A stretch of DNA of 64,000 nucleotides from Cymbomonas tetramitiformis (taxonomy: Eukaryota > Chlorophyta > Pyramimonadophyceae > Pyramimonadales > Pyramimonadaceae). The notes beneath the pieces were generated by a model. The model saw only the letters and a list, made by a program, of their open reading frames with translations, had not been told where the DNA came from and searched no databases. The position numbers and the translations under genes are program-made. Positions 38,615-50,157 of the stretch are shown one piece after another. The stretch's first letter is position 1; each line of letters begins with the position of its first letter. The DNA is taken from positions 20,852-84,851 of the forward strand of contig LGRX02029370.1 in NCBI GenBank assembly GCA_001247695.2, read 5' to 3'.

Positions 38615-40741
38615 GTGCTGATGTCACCCTTTCGCCTTTGTCTGATGTCTATGTCTCAAGTGGACATCTGCGTCAGTGTCGCGCGTCAGTGTCACCCCCC
38701 CGACTCGTTTTCGAGCACTGGGGTGGGGTACGACTTCCCGACCTGCTTCGACACCGGGCATGACCCCCCCCCCGACCTGTTTTCGACCACGGGGGTGTCA
38801 CTCCCCCCTGACATTGTAATGTGATGTCGCCCGCCCGGGGGAAAGCGTGGATACCTATACTGCTCTAGCACAACGCTAGCTCATCTATACCGAATGCCTC
38901 CCATCTCACAGATGGCACCGCTATTGGGTTGTGAACAGGGCATATATCTTACCGTGGCGGGCCGGCCCGGGGCCGTAGCGCGTCACGCCGGGCCGAAAGC
39001 GGGCCGGGATTGGATCCGGCTGCGGGCCGTAGACGAACAGTGAAAATCTCAAAAATTTACGTGAAATTTTTGATTTTCATGATATTCCCATACTTGAAAT
39101 TGGAAAAATTCGCCTGCGGCGGGCAATTTTCGAGACGGGCCGGGCTGGCCGAAACCGGGCCTGAAAGTTTTGCAACTGCGGGCCGCAAAATCTTTTGGAA
39201 GATATATGCTCTGGTTGTGAACCCGAGGCATTGGTTGAACGACTGGTATCGGCAGAACGAATGATGCGTTCGCCCTATGATACCCGCATGCTTGTTCCGC
39301 ACATGCTAGAAGCGAAGATGATTTCTTCTCCGAACCGGTCGGTACTTCAAGATTGTATCTTGCTTCGCCATCTTCGAGTTCGACATACGAACTCTCGATG
39401 ACAGGTGTCATTCAAGTCTTTCCTTGAATAAATGACAGATGATGTGACTTATCATCTCGATGACATGTGCAGTCATAGTCGACCGTACTGACGACTGTCT
39501 GTCATTATAATATATGACATGACTCGACATGACATGACATGGTATGACATGTCTGACACGCATGACATGTATGACATGTATGACATGTATGACACATGTG
39601 TCATCGGTCATAACCCTGACAGATCTCCCCTCTTAAAAGAGTTGTGACCTCGCAACGGGCATGCCTTTGTATATGTCTTTGATGTCTTTGTTGTTGTTGC
39701 TTCTGCTGGTACCAGTCTTCTTACACCGGTTTGAGGCGTCCCTCATGGTGTTTTTAGTGTTTTGGGGGGAATTGAGTCCACTTTAGTCCCTCACCTTAGC
39801 ATGATGCCTTACAGGCTAATGCCTTACAGTTCTTAGGATGTAGCCCCCTTTGAATTGCGTATCGTATTGCAGAGTGACGATTCAAGGTTCGATGAATTGC
39901 GTTTCGTGATACAGATTGACGCTGGATTACTGATTGATCCACACGTATCGTGCGTCAGAGTGACGATTCAAAGTATCCGAAGTTTACGTTACGGATTATT
40001 TGCGCTAGCCGTCGACGCTTTTGCGAACGATGATCCCACGAATTAACAATTTCTCATTAATCGAACGATTCTCGGCCTTATATATACATAACTGATCGTT
40101 TGCTGTTCGTTTCCACAGTTATTATATATTGTGCACCCAACCCTTCCTCCCCTCTTGAAGCAACTTCGGAGGTTCACAGGCGGTCATGGGGAGCCCTTTG
40201 GATGTTTCCGGAGTTATTTCACCGGGGGCTTGTTTTAATGCAATCAGAGTGGCCCTGCTTAACGGGATTGGACTTATAATCCTTTACCCGGTCTGCTCAA
40301 CTCTTTAATTATTGGTCCAGTACGCACGCTTTGAAGAACATCTGTCGCGATGAGTGAGAGTGAATTCGCCACGTACTAATGTGAAATTTATTTTAGTTAT
40401 GTTTGCCAGGCATAACTTAGGATCACAACTCCGTCTACCTCAGTCGATGTCTCCGGTAGCTTCGGATGACTGGCCACAGAATCCGATGACTAACCACGGT
40501 CTTGGCAAAGGTAGCATTTAGCAGTTTTTATTTATCCACAGATATGATATCTCGCATGTGCGCGTATCTGTGCAAGGGTATGATTTTGTACAAGGCTCAC
40601 TACACCTTTAGCAAGGAAGGATCAATTTCCCGCTTCTATGCAACATAATGATAAAACATTAAGAGCAAGGTATATAGATGATCGACATGTATTAGTATAT
40701 ATTACAAGAAGTAAGGGCATCAGGCTTAATATAATGTTTAG
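38615..40741. other. Repeat-rich non-coding stretch; possible LTR of the decayed gypsy element
   Basis: Holds a C-rich block (38690-38830), a GC-rich CCGGGCC block (38950-39180) and TGACATG iterations (39400-39612). On the minus strand a purine tract (TTTTAAGAGGGGAGATC) at about 39638-39622 abuts TGTCAGGG. That looks like PPT + 3' LTR start of the gypsy remnant at 40.7-47.4 kb, but the partner LTR is not seen. Confidence 0.4.
39400..39612. repeat. ATGACATG simple repeat
   Basis: Degenerate (T)GACATG(T/A)A iterations, self-complementary in parts (CATGTATGACATGTATGACA). Confidence 0.8.
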
Positions 40742-41084
40742 CCTTCATAGGCAGCTATTATGTCTGCTGCATTGGTCAGCTCTGTGGCTTTGACCCGGGT
40801 GTCATGCTCAGGGCCGTAGCCTGCATATCGCACTAAGTAGTACTTGACACCTCTAGTGAACTTATCTGAGAGTATATGTGATATCTCAAACAGTGGTTGC
40901 CCTTCTTCGGTGATCATCTATGGCAGAGGCAAAGGTGCTTGAATCGAGTCGTTATACAGCTCTAATCTGAATACAGGCTGTACCGGATGAATACGGATAT
41001 CGAAGTCTCCGAAATCTAACTCGTATGCACGCCCATGGCTTAGCACTTTGGATATGGTAAACGGCCCAATATATGGCTGCTTGA
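40742..41084 (-). pseudogene. pol: Decayed Ty3/gypsy pol, 3' fragment: integrase tail and chromodomain
   Basis: Minus strand reads KQPYIGPFTISKVLSHGRAY ... IHPVQPVFRLELYND, then an in-frame stop at about 40918-40920, then chromodomain sequence ISHILSDKFTRGVKYYLVRY and a final stop near 40742. It is the direct continuation of 44867-47445. The two pieces are separated by the piggyBac-like insertion, and one TTGA/TCAA copy at the join restores the frame. Confidence 0.85.
41081..41084. repeat. Target duplication TTGA, left
   Basis: Repeated at 44863-44866 around the piggyBac-like element. Confidence 0.92.
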
Positions 41085-41099
41085 TGTCCACTACCCGGC

Positions 41100-41125
41100 C
41101 TTGGGTACATCGCGATGTACCCAAG
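41100..41125. promoter_or_regulatory. 26-bp perfect palindrome in the left terminus, probable transposase-binding site
   Basis: Core GGGTACATCGCGATGTACCC with symmetrical CTT/AAG extensions. Similar but imperfect palindromes occur near 44815-44845, 35945-35970 and 36545-36595, always inside termini of this family. Confidence 0.7.
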
Positions 41126-41843
41126 AATGACCCGTTACAATCGTGTGCTATATGTATGGATCTTAATTATTGGTCATATGCCTCAATCATATTGCTCAAC
41201 ATAACCCCCTTTGGGACTCGAGCCGCTCACAAGGCCCGCAAAACACTATTTATCCACTTTAGGTATGCTCTAATGATGAGCTATGAACGCGTTTTTAGAG
41301 ACTTTTCGAAACGAAAATTCTTGGGTACATCCCTTGGGTACATCGACTTGGATGCATTATAATACACATATCATAGCATTTGATGTGGTCTCCAAGATAG
41401 CACACCTTTAGTATACCTCCTAATGCATGTGTGGATATGCTCACTCGGCTTGAAATGTATTACACTACTATGCATACACATATGAAATGTCCAAGACATA
41501 TATGTGAGATTATGGCATTTCAGGCGGTAATAAGAACTACTCATATTCAAGATAGGGTTTGAAGTTATTATCCTCTAACAGTACACATTCTAAACTTTCG
41601 GTACAGAAGGAGCACGTTAAAAAAGCAAGTATGTTGTTAAAAGTCAAATTTAAAATGTAGCATAGGCCCATCGATCATATAGATCCACTTGCGCATGAAG
41701 GTGTGCCTACAGGCTGCACTGGCACTGTCACCGGCACTGGCACTAGCTGGCGCAGAGTGTACCAGCATGAAACTGAACTGCACTGGCACGAGTCTGCACG
41801 TTAATTATCTGATATCAATAGAAAAGTCGGAAATAAATTACTG

Positions 41844-44411
41844 TTACTTTTGCTGTTGAAACAAGCCAACCCGCACAGATTCCTCTTGAGTGTGGGACGC
41901 CTTTTTGTGTACACACTTGCGCTTCGGAGTGTGCGCCATACCGTGGTTGCGCGCATACAGAACGTGCAAGTCCCAGCAGTGCGAACGAGAGCTCGAGCAC
42001 ACCCAAGCGGGGCGTCCTTCTACCATGGGGTAAGCCTCGCACTTGTACATAGTTCGAAAAGATCGGCCGTCCGGCGCTTTACAGCCGGGAGCTGAGCATC
42101 TCTCATGCACAGCCTTACCCTGAGCGTCGCGCGGAATAGGGACCTGCTTGCAGAGGATTTTCAAAGTGCTCAGCTGTTCTGAAAGTGCAGCTGAACTGGT
42201 CGTGCGCTTCCTGTAACGAGAAAGCTCTGGAGAAACAGCCTGAGCTGTGGCGTTATTGCCTCCTGTGGCGAGAGACAACAGAGCTCGAGCATCGGACTCC
42301 TGTTCAGCCGCAACAATCTCCTGTAGTAAATATGGATTACGAAAAAGTTCCTGCGTGACACCATGCATCCACATGGTTCTCGCAGACACCTTCCTGCCAC
42401 TCTGTTGGTCCGCGAGTGCTTGACGCCCAGCGCTATCCCACTTAGTCCAACTCGACTCGCCATTAACGTTCATCACAGCAAGCAATTCTCCGAAATCACG
42501 GTGCTCCCACGCCTGTGTGCGCCAGACGTCGTGAATGCCAACAGTCCCAGTGCGTTTGCGGTTATGCTTGTCGATGTCACTGTATCTGCTTCGATACAGG
42601 TAAGAGGCTTCCACCTGTGGGCAGAACTTTTCAACAACCTCCTTCATTCCTGCAACGCTCTCACTTGGACGGGAGGATTGATACGATCGCGCTTCTGCAG
42701 GAAGAGTTGTGGCACACGTGGTCACCAGCAATAGGGGAACACCTTTGTCATCGCTTCCCCAACCCAAAGCCTTCTTCCGCTTCGCATTCAATCGGCCTGG
42801 GCCTTTGTGACCGATCGCATGAAGTGAGGATACTTTTCCAGACGCCAGAAGCACTGTCGTAGAAAAGGAGACTGCCTCTCCGACCGAATTCGTTTTTAAT
42901 AGTTCCAGTAGCTGGTTCTTGACAAAAAACTTGTGAGCTGTTTTAACATTCATCACAGAGAAAATATCCCACTCAGATAATAGCAAAGATGACTTGACGC
43001 TACCAAACCAAGAATCACCAACAAGAACGCGACCAGAACTCTTATACGGCTCCACCAGACGCAGGACCATTGCGCAAGTCGCCCCATATTCAGCAACGTA
43101 TTTTTTCAAGTTGTCCAACTCTTTCCCTTCTTGAATTTCAAAGGCGAACATGATGCGCGTGTCAGAGCATACCATACTCTTCAACTCGTGGCCCATGGAG
43201 TCTGGCTTCCTGCCGACCTTCACCCAGCCTGGACACAAATAACGGCTTAGCCACTTGATCATGGACTCGTCAATGACTAACAGGTGCCCAGGAACGAAAA
43301 CTATAGCCCAATGGATGTTCAACCCATCCATGAAACGGCGCACACGTTGAAAGGGGTCGTCCGCAGGAATCCCTGGAGGAGGCCCACACTGTCCAGGTCC
43401 GATGACGTTGTCTTTAGAATAAACTGCGTTAGAGCTGTACTCAGGTAAAACTAGAAACTCCAAAACGTGATCGAAATCGTGACGAGACAAACCGCTTTTT
43501 TTCTCTAAGTCGTGTGGCAACGCAACCATAGTCGCCTGAGCTGGGGTGCACCAATATGCTTCGCGTGGGTGCCCTGGGTTGCACATCATATAAAACCAAC
43601 ACCCAAGAAAGGAAAGGTACAAGCCTTTTGTAAATTCACGCCCACCACTGATAAACTGTCGACCGTATTTTGCGGTTCCAGCTGTATTCATCTGCTCCAC
43701 TTGGATATCAATGAAAGCAGGTGGATACCAAATTAAAAGCCACTTCAGAAAAGAGGTTTCGTGAACTTCAGGGGACAAAGACGATAAATCTAGAGAAGCC
43801 ACGATCTTCGTAGTCCACCCCCTCTGGATCCTGTGATCGGCTGTGACGCCCTCAGGTGTATCCGGCCATTTCACTTCATATCTTCCCGCACATAGTTCAA
43901 CACGGGAGGGCACAACCTCCGCAGTTGCCTCTGTCACCTCCTCAGGTTCGTCGACGTCGTCGTCGGCATCCTCTGCTTCACTCTCACTTTCATTTGAAAC
44001 CTCTGAGCCGGAATCTACTTGCGGGTCTGGCTCATCGTCGCCGGTGTCAACAGCATCACTGCTATAGCCCTCAGCTTCGGATTCGGACTCGGCGACAACT
44101 GTTGTTTTTTCCTTGGGTCGAACTACTCTAACCGGAGCTGGCCAGTCTCCGACTATCCACAACTTAAGAAACTTCTTCGTACAAAACTCGGAGCTGTCGT
44201 CTTCCCTAAAAGCCACTTCCCACCTATCCGACGTGGAGTTCTTCCCTGGCACATATTTGTTGACAACGCCGGTATAGTACTCGGGAACTTGTTCAGCTTC
44301 ACGAACAGAAGCAGACCGATATCTCGCGTCGAAAGCTGTAGCGTGCGCTTTCACCTCTCTCTGCAACAAAAGAGTCGCCTCGCGTTCACGCGCACTGGCC
44401 ACGTTCGTCAT
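41844..44411 (-). CDS. piggyBac-like transposase (855 aa, intact)
   Basis: DDE transposase of the piggyBac (DDE_Tnp_1_7) type. Residues about 45-85 (YYTGVVNKYV ... WEVAFREDDSSEF) look Tudor/chromo-like. Residues 105-165 are acidic. The catalytic region has D381 (LLVIDESMIKWLSRY), D466 (RVLVGDSWFGSVKSSLLLSE) and D612/D614 (RYSDIDKHNRKRTG). Other family landmarks are GWVKVGRKPDSMGHELK and FSVMNVKTAHKFFVKN. A C-terminal Cys/His cluster (C772, C777, C791, C805, C812 and nearby His) matches the position of the piggyBac zinc-binding domain that binds terminal repeats. ATG at 44411; no internal stop. Single exon. The length is above the roughly 600 aa of insect piggyBac because of the N-terminal extension. 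Confidence 0.93.
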   Translation of the reverse strand: MTNVASAREREATLLLQREVKAHATAFDARYRSASVREAEQVPEYYTGVVNKYVPGKNSTSDRWEVAFREDDSSEFCTKKFLKLWIVGDWPAPVRVVRPKEKTTVVAESESEAEGYSSDAVDTGDDEPDPQVDSGSEVSNESESEAEDADDDVDEPEEVTEATAEVVPSRVELCAGRYEVKWPDTPEGVTADHRIQRGWTTKIVASLDLSSLSPEVHETSFLKWLLIWYPPAFIDIQVEQMNTAGTAKYGRQFISGGREFTKGLYLSFLGCWFYMMCNPGHPREAYWCTPAQATMVALPHDLEKKSGLSRHDFDHVLEFLVLPEYSSNAVYSKDNVIGPGQCGPPPGIPADDPFQRVRRFMDGLNIHWAIVFVPGHLLVIDESMIKWLSRYLCPGWVKVGRKPDSMGHELKSMVCSDTRIMFAFEIQEGKELDNLKKYVAEYGATCAMVLRLVEPYKSSGRVLVGDSWFGSVKSSLLLSEWDIFSVMNVKTAHKFFVKNQLLELLKTNSVGEAVSFSTTVLLASGKVSSLHAIGHKGPGRLNAKRKKALGWGSDDKGVPLLLVTTCATTLPAEARSYQSSRPSESVAGMKEVVEKFCPQVEASYLYRSRYSDIDKHNRKRTGTVGIHDVWRTQAWEHRDFGELLAVMNVNGESSWTKWDSAGRQALADQQSGRKVSARTMWMHGVTQELFRNPYLLQEIVAAEQESDARALLSLATGGNNATAQAVSPELSRYRKRTTSSAALSEQLSTLKILCKQVPIPRDAQGKAVHERCSAPGCKAPDGRSFRTMYKCEAYPMVEGRPAWVCSSSRSHCWDLHVLYARNHGMAHTPKRKCVHKKASHTQEESVRVGLFQQQK

Positions 44412-44862
44412 GCTGATGCCACGCAGTGCGCCACGTCGTTACTTGTTGCGTGTGCTTTCAACGTCTGAGGGTGACGCACAAACAGCCAGAAAATTCTGAG
44501 ATAATTTCCTTGGAAGAGTGCTGCCGTCCGTTTAAGCTCTAGACCTCAACATGTAAGTTACGGACACGTTCCACACAAAGGGGAACCAGTGGGAAAATAC
44601 GGCGAAAACAGTTTTTGTTTTTGGAAAACAGGTTGAGGGGTCCGTTTAGATGCATACTTTTGGATATATGACGGCATCTTTGACGCTAGTGTGGCATATC
44701 CTCGTGTTCGTCATGCCATGGCCTATCAAATGGCTGCTATAAGTAGCCGGTAGGCATCGTTTATGGCCACTATTTATGGAATTACGTCATTAATCCTTGG
44801 GTACATGGTGATGTACCCAAGAAGGCTTGGGTACATCGCAATGTACCGCAGGGTAGTGGACA

Positions 44863-44866
44863 TTGA
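44863..44866. repeat. Target duplication TTGA, right
   Basis: Matches 41081-41084. Confidence 0.92.
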
Positions 44867-47445
44867 AGTGTCTGCATGCCTCTGTCAAACCAGTCCATTG
44901 GATAAACTCGGTCCGTAAAAGAACTTTCTGCCCTACTGCATATTGCCGGGGCATGTGAGTCTTATTGAATCTGGCTTGGCTAATTTCTGCTGCTCGGGAA
45001 ATGTTTGTCTACCGCATTGGCATGTACAGCCGAGTACTGGTCAAAATGATCTCGAATAGCATTCTGTATTGGAACAGGAGCTTCTGGCGGAATAGTGATT
45101 GCCAGGTCATGAGGCGAAAGTGGCTGCGCCATCGAGTCGAGATAAAATGGTGAATAACCAGTTGATGCAGAAACTGTGTTGTTAATTGCAAACTCCACCA
45201 GAGGCAACTTGTCCTCCCACGAATTGGCTGAAGTATCATTGCAACAACACCTGAGGATATCCTCAATGAAGGCATGGCTCCTCTCATTGGCTGCATTCGA
45301 CTGTGGATGGTGTGAAGACCTCATAGACAATCTCGTACCAGTAGATTTCCACAGTGTCTGCCAGAATGTAGAGGTGAATCTGGGGTCTCGATCTGAAATG
45401 ATGTTCCTCGGAAGACCATGGAGCTTGAAGATATGCTGCATATATATAGAAGCAGTATGCTGAGCTGTCCAGGTCATGCTGAAGGGAATGAGATGACAGC
45501 GATGAGAGAATTGGCACATTACCACAAATATACTGTAGTGCCCATTAGTGGTGATAGGCAGATCAGTAATCCAGTCAAGAGACACATCAAGCCATTTTGT
45601 CTTAGGCACACAATATCGTATATGTGACTGACCATAAGGTTTGTGTCGCCTCGTTTTCTGGCGTTGACAAACGGGGCACTCCCGAATGTACTGGATGGCT
45701 TCCGTCGTCATTCCTGGCCAATAATATCGGCTACGCAGTAGATGAAGCATGCGATTTTTGCCTACATGACCAGAAATAGTGGCTGAGTGGCACTCATGAA
45801 GGAGAATGTGGCGAAGCTGTGTGATCTCACCGTCATCCGTAGGGGACTTGGCTGTAGGTGGAATGTACAGCTGTCTGCCATATATGGTCTTACGATAGAT
45901 CAACCCCTGAATGAGCTCGAAGCTGCTGACTGACTGTGATGAAGTCGATGATGTCAGCTTAGCCAATATAGTTTGTGCAAATGTGTCACGATCATACTGG
46001 TATATAATGATGTCGTGAAGCTGATGAGCTGATGAAGAAGATATAAGAGCAATGAATGTAGGATCTGCAGATGGCATGACTGGAACCTCGCTGATGTCTA
46101 TATGTTGCAGACAATCAGTGAGTTCAAAGAGTGCAGAGATACGAGTGAGTGCGTCTGCAACCTTATTCTTCTCGCCAGAAATATGCTCTATTCGGAAGTT
46201 GTACTCGGAGAGCTCATCCAACCACCTCGCCTGTTTGGGGCTTAGTGTGGATTTAGACTGGAAATAAACCAGTGGCTGATGATCTGAGCGTACAATAGTC
46301 TCAGGAGCTCCCAACAAGATGTGGCGAAAGAATCGGAAGCCCTCCACAATGGCAAATAGCTCGATCTCAGGAATAGGCCAACGTCTCTGTGTATCGGATA
46401 GAGTGACGCTGTGTGATAGCCACATGGCTTCATACCTTTTCCTTGATCCTGGAGTATCACTTGACCAACGTGTGTGCCTGATCCATCGACCTCCATAATA
46501 GATGGCAGTTTCTGATTTGGAAGTTGTAGTACTGGAGCATTGCAGATGGCACTTTTGAGGTTATCAAATGCCTGCTGCTGCTCAGATTCCCAGACAAACT
46601 CTGCATTATCTTTAAGGAGACGATTGAGCGGCTCGGCGATCTTGGAGAACTTTGGTATGAATCTCCTGAATTGACCGACCATGCCCAAGAATGACCGAAG
46701 GGATGACTTGCCATCTTTAGCCATACGGCGTAGAGGCTGCTTTCCAACGGTAGGACCATAAGACACTGGAGGCTGAATTGCCATGACTGCTCGGATTCGG
46801 TCTTCGATGATGGACAAGCCTGCTTCAGAGATGTGATGTCCGATAAAGTCTATGGATCTGACGAACAACTCCACCTTGGAAGGCCTGATGAAGAACTGGT
46901 GTTCTCTGCAACGCTGGAGAAACTGTCGGACATGACTCACGTGGCTGTCAAAGTCCGGACTGTATACGATAGTATCATCCATGAAAATGGCAAGGAACCG
47001 ATCGATGAAGTCGAAGAATGCCCGATTTCCTACACGTAGAGCTGTTCGTTGCAGGAGCATTGGTCAATCCGAAAGGCATAACTGTCCACTCATAGGAACC
47101 GTATCTGGTGCGAATAGCTGTTTTGTGAATGTCATCTGGATGTATAGGAATCTGATGGGAAAACTGATTGAAGTCAAATCTGCTAAACCATCGTGCACCT
47201 TTTAGCTGTTCAAGAAGGGTGTCGTGAGGTGGCAATGGATACGTGTCCTCAATTGTGATGTTATTAAGGGCTCGATAATCACAGCACATCCTCCACTTCC
47301 CACCTGGCTTAGGAGCGAAAATGATAGGACATCCATATGGAGATGATGACGGACGAAGGATACCCAAGTCGACACATTTGCCAATTCCTGGAGCAGTTCC
47401 TCCTATATGCATTTGCAGGAGGAGTTCAGCCAACCTATTCATCAA
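44867..47445 (-). pseudogene. pol: Decayed Ty3/gypsy pol: RT, RNase H and integrase
   Basis: Frame changes split it. At 47445-46975: RT N-terminal part (LGILRPSSSPYGCPIIFAPK, MCCDYRALNNITIEDTYPLP). At 47030-46425: RT with FMDDTIVYS (YxDD variant) and RSFLGMVGQFRRFIPKFSKI. At 46425-44980: RNase H end (VADALTRIS) and integrase with zinc-motif CPVCQRQKTRRHKPYG, LDVSLDWITDLP, IISDRDPRF and NAANERSH, the D, D, E set. The frame then continues to 44867, where the piggyBac-like insert interrupts it. The 5' end is lost at about 47446 (no protease or Gag). It is a different lineage from the 6-20 kb element: no methyltransferase is seen between RNase H and integrase. Confidence 0.9.
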
Positions 47446-47500
47446 ATAAAAATAATTGCAAATTTTTATGCTAATGTTGACCTCCAGTAAACCATACCTT

Positions 47501-47775
47501 GAAATATGTGTGGTGTAGTTTGCCCAGATCAGAGGAACACCCCAGCATAGAGGCAGTACTGCATAAATATGTGGATGAATGGAGAGCAGATCCTGCGCAC
47601 ACCTCAGCAGTGTTTTTATTACCAGATGTACAAGCCCACCTCCCGTAGTGGCGAAGGATCTTCAGAATGGCAGGCATGAGATTTATGGAGGTGATCCCCA
47701 TGAGAGATGAGAATGGGGGGGTGACTCAGCTATATGAGAGTGCGGGCGGGGTACTGCATGATCTGACCGGAACAC
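47501..47775 (+). pseudogene. Fossil of a Dam-like methyltransferase module
   Basis: Plus-strand frame: VWCSLPRSEEHPSIEAVLHK, YVDEWRADPAHTSAVFLLPD, then TAG at 47646-47648, then WRRIFRMAGMRFMEVIPMRD. About half the positions match the module at 9615-10055 over its last 90 residues. The catalytic NPPY is replaced by SLPR and a stop interrupts it, so it is dead. It lies on the opposite strand from the adjacent gypsy remnant, so it came from another element, otherwise deleted. Confidence 0.8.
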
Positions 47776-47918
47776 GCTATTCGATGAAAACGACATTATG
47801 GAATGTCATTTTCAATTTAATTATAGATAGCTAAATAATTCCAAGGCGTACGAAAATAACGTATTTTCCGACGAGACGTGAGACGCACGTATAAACGCGG
47901 GTGCCGGTGAGGCTAATA

Positions 47919-48262
47919 GATACGTACGTATGAGTGCTTATAATAAATTCACAAGCACATGCAAGCATTCAATGTGGTAAACACGATACAAAATATGATG
48001 CGGTGACTAATTTCATTTTGTACATGTGTTTTATTAATGTTCAGGACTAGTTGTTAGCACTGCGACCACAATCTACGCTGTATCTGCTCGGATACGTACG
48101 TATGAGTGCTTATAATAAATTCACAAGCACATGCAAGCATTCAATGTGGTAAACACGATGCAAAATATGATGCGGTGACTAATTTCATTTTGTACATGTG
48201 TTTTATTAATGTTCAGGACTAGCTGTTAGCACTACGACCACAATCAACGCGGTATCTGCGTT
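47919..48262. repeat. 172-bp tandem duplication (2 copies)
   Basis: Starts at 47919 and 48091 with GATACGTACGTATGAGTGCT; about six differences by eye, concentrated at the 3' end. Directly left of the CACTA-like element. Confidence 0.95.
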
Positions 48263-48299
48263 CATTCCAGGTTCAAGACAGGCATTTAGCACGGCCCTA

Positions 48300-49990
48300 C
48301 CAAATAAGGCCGGGTCCATGCGGTCCCGGGACCAATAGGGACCCATCATGGACCCCATATGGACCCGTATGGACCACATGGACCCCACATGGACCCGTGA
48401 AAAATGGATCACATGGACCCGTCGATGAAGCCTTCGGGCGGCTTTTACCACTAGATTGGTCCAAAAGTTCCTATCGGTCCGGGGTGGGTCCCACACTTGG
48501 TACCACTGATTTCTCGGTCCATGCGACATTTCACCATGGGTCCATGCGGTGTTTCGTCGGTCCATGTGGGGTCCATGTGTCCATCGAAATCTCACCACGG
48601 ATTCCTCGCCGCTGGCGTGGGGGACCTCGCATGGACCCGTATGGCCATGCTTTAAGGCAGCATGTGGTGCATGGACCGACCCTGGACCGACCCCGGGCCG
48701 ACCCTGGACCGACCCCGGACCGACCCTGGACCAAACATGATCGCTCGGACCCAGGTTGGACCAGCACGGACCAAACCTCCGATAGGCGCCCAACCGTACG
48801 GACCATATATGGACCTCGCGTGGACCCCGCGTGGACCCCGCATGGACCCATGGGTGGAGCACTCGAGATGGACTGCACGGGGGAGGCGATGCGTGGACCT
48901 CGCATGGACCTCGCATGGACCCGGGAGTGGCGCACCCAAGATGGGGTGCGTGGTGAAGGCGATGCGTGGACCTCGCATGGACCCAGCATGGGCCCCGCAT
49001 GGACCCGTAGGGTGGCACACCCGAGATAAACTGCGCGGGGAAGGCGATGCGTGGACCTCGCATGGACCCGTGGTGTGGCGCACCCAGCATGGGTTGCGTG
49101 GTGAAGGCGATGCGTGGACCCCGCATGGACCCCGCATGGACCAGTGGGGGCGCACCCAAGATGGACTGCACGGGGAAGGCGATGCGTGGACCTCGCATGG
49201 ACCCGTGGGGTGGCGCACCCGAGATGGGGTGCGCGGGGAAGGCGATGTGTGGACCTCGCATGGACCCGTGGGGTGGCGCACCCGGCATGTGTTGCGTGGT
49301 GAATGCGATGCGTGGACCTCGCATGGACCCCGCATGGACCCGTGGGGTGGAGCACCCGAGATGGACTGCACGGGGGAGACGATGCGTGGACCTCGCATGG
49401 ACCCGTGGGGTGGAGCACCCGAGATGGGGTGCGCGGGGAAGGTGATGCGTGGACCTCGCATGGACCCGTGGGGTGGCGCACCCGGCATGGGTTGCGTGGT
49501 GAAGGCGATGCGTGGACCTCGCATGGACCCCGCATGGACCAGTGGGTGGCGCACCCGAGATGTACTACACGGGGGAGGCGATACGTGGACCCCGCATGGA
49601 CCCGTGGGGTGGCGCGCGATCAGAAATACGGTCTGACTGCTGGGTCAGCGACAGCGGCCTCAGCGGAAATCGAGTCCATGCGATTATTCGCCGGGGCCAT
49701 GCGCTTATTAAGTGGAGTCCATGTAATTATTAAGCGGGTCCGTATGCTTATCTTGCGGGTCCATACGATTATTCCGCCGGTCCATGTGGGTGGTAATAAG
49801 CGGGTCCATGCGACTATTGTGTGGGTCCATACGGTTATTCGGCGGGTCCGTGTGGTTATTTTGGGGGTCCATACGATTATTCGACGGGTCCATGCGGTCA
49901 TTAAGGAAGTGCATGTGACAAAATGACCGCACGGGGAAGGTGATGCGTGGACCTCGCATGGACCCCGCACGGACCCGTAAAAATATTTAC
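48300..49990. repeat. Left sub-terminal array of CATGGACCC motifs
   Basis: Units of about 62-86 bp built on GATGCGTGGACCTCGCATGG, ACCCGTGGGGTGGCGCACCC and GAGATGGGGTGCGCGGGGAA, at least ten copies. Long ORFs in five frames here are repeat artefacts (MRGPRIAF..., MDPWGGAPEM...). Confidence 0.95.
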
Positions 49991-50157
49991 ACTGTACATA
50001 TGTTACACATTTGTCAGTAAGAAACGGTTGGGTTGGTAGCATACTAATATTATCATACATCGAAAATAGGGGTATACAAAAGGTCCCCGATAGGTCCAGT
50101 ACGGGTCCGCAATGGGTCCGGTACGGGTCCAGGGTGGGTACGCTCGAGGTCCATGCT

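Larger units (their letters stand above)
41085..44862 (-). mobile_element. Autonomous piggyBac-like DNA transposon, 3,778 bp
   Basis: Ends are TGTCCACTACCC and its reverse complement GGGTAGTGGACA. The flanks are TTGA on both sides. Sub-terminal TTGGGTACAT(C/G) motifs occur at both ends, including a perfect 26-bp palindrome at 41100-41125. It contains one intact transposase gene. It is inserted in the integrase region of a gypsy remnant, and removal with one TTGA rejoins that frame. The canonical piggyBac target is TTAA; here it is TTGA, and TTGG for the 678-bp relative. Confidence 0.92.

Noticed and set aside
44470..44806. A separate promoter or second ORF upstream of the piggyBac-like transposase
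   Set aside because: No recognisable core promoter motif or protein; simply the 5' part of the transposon.
48206..49926. Long ORFs on both strands (MRGPRIAFTTQP..., MDPWGGAPEMG...)
   Set aside because: They only translate the CATGGACCC sub-terminal repeats; the same unit is open in several frames.
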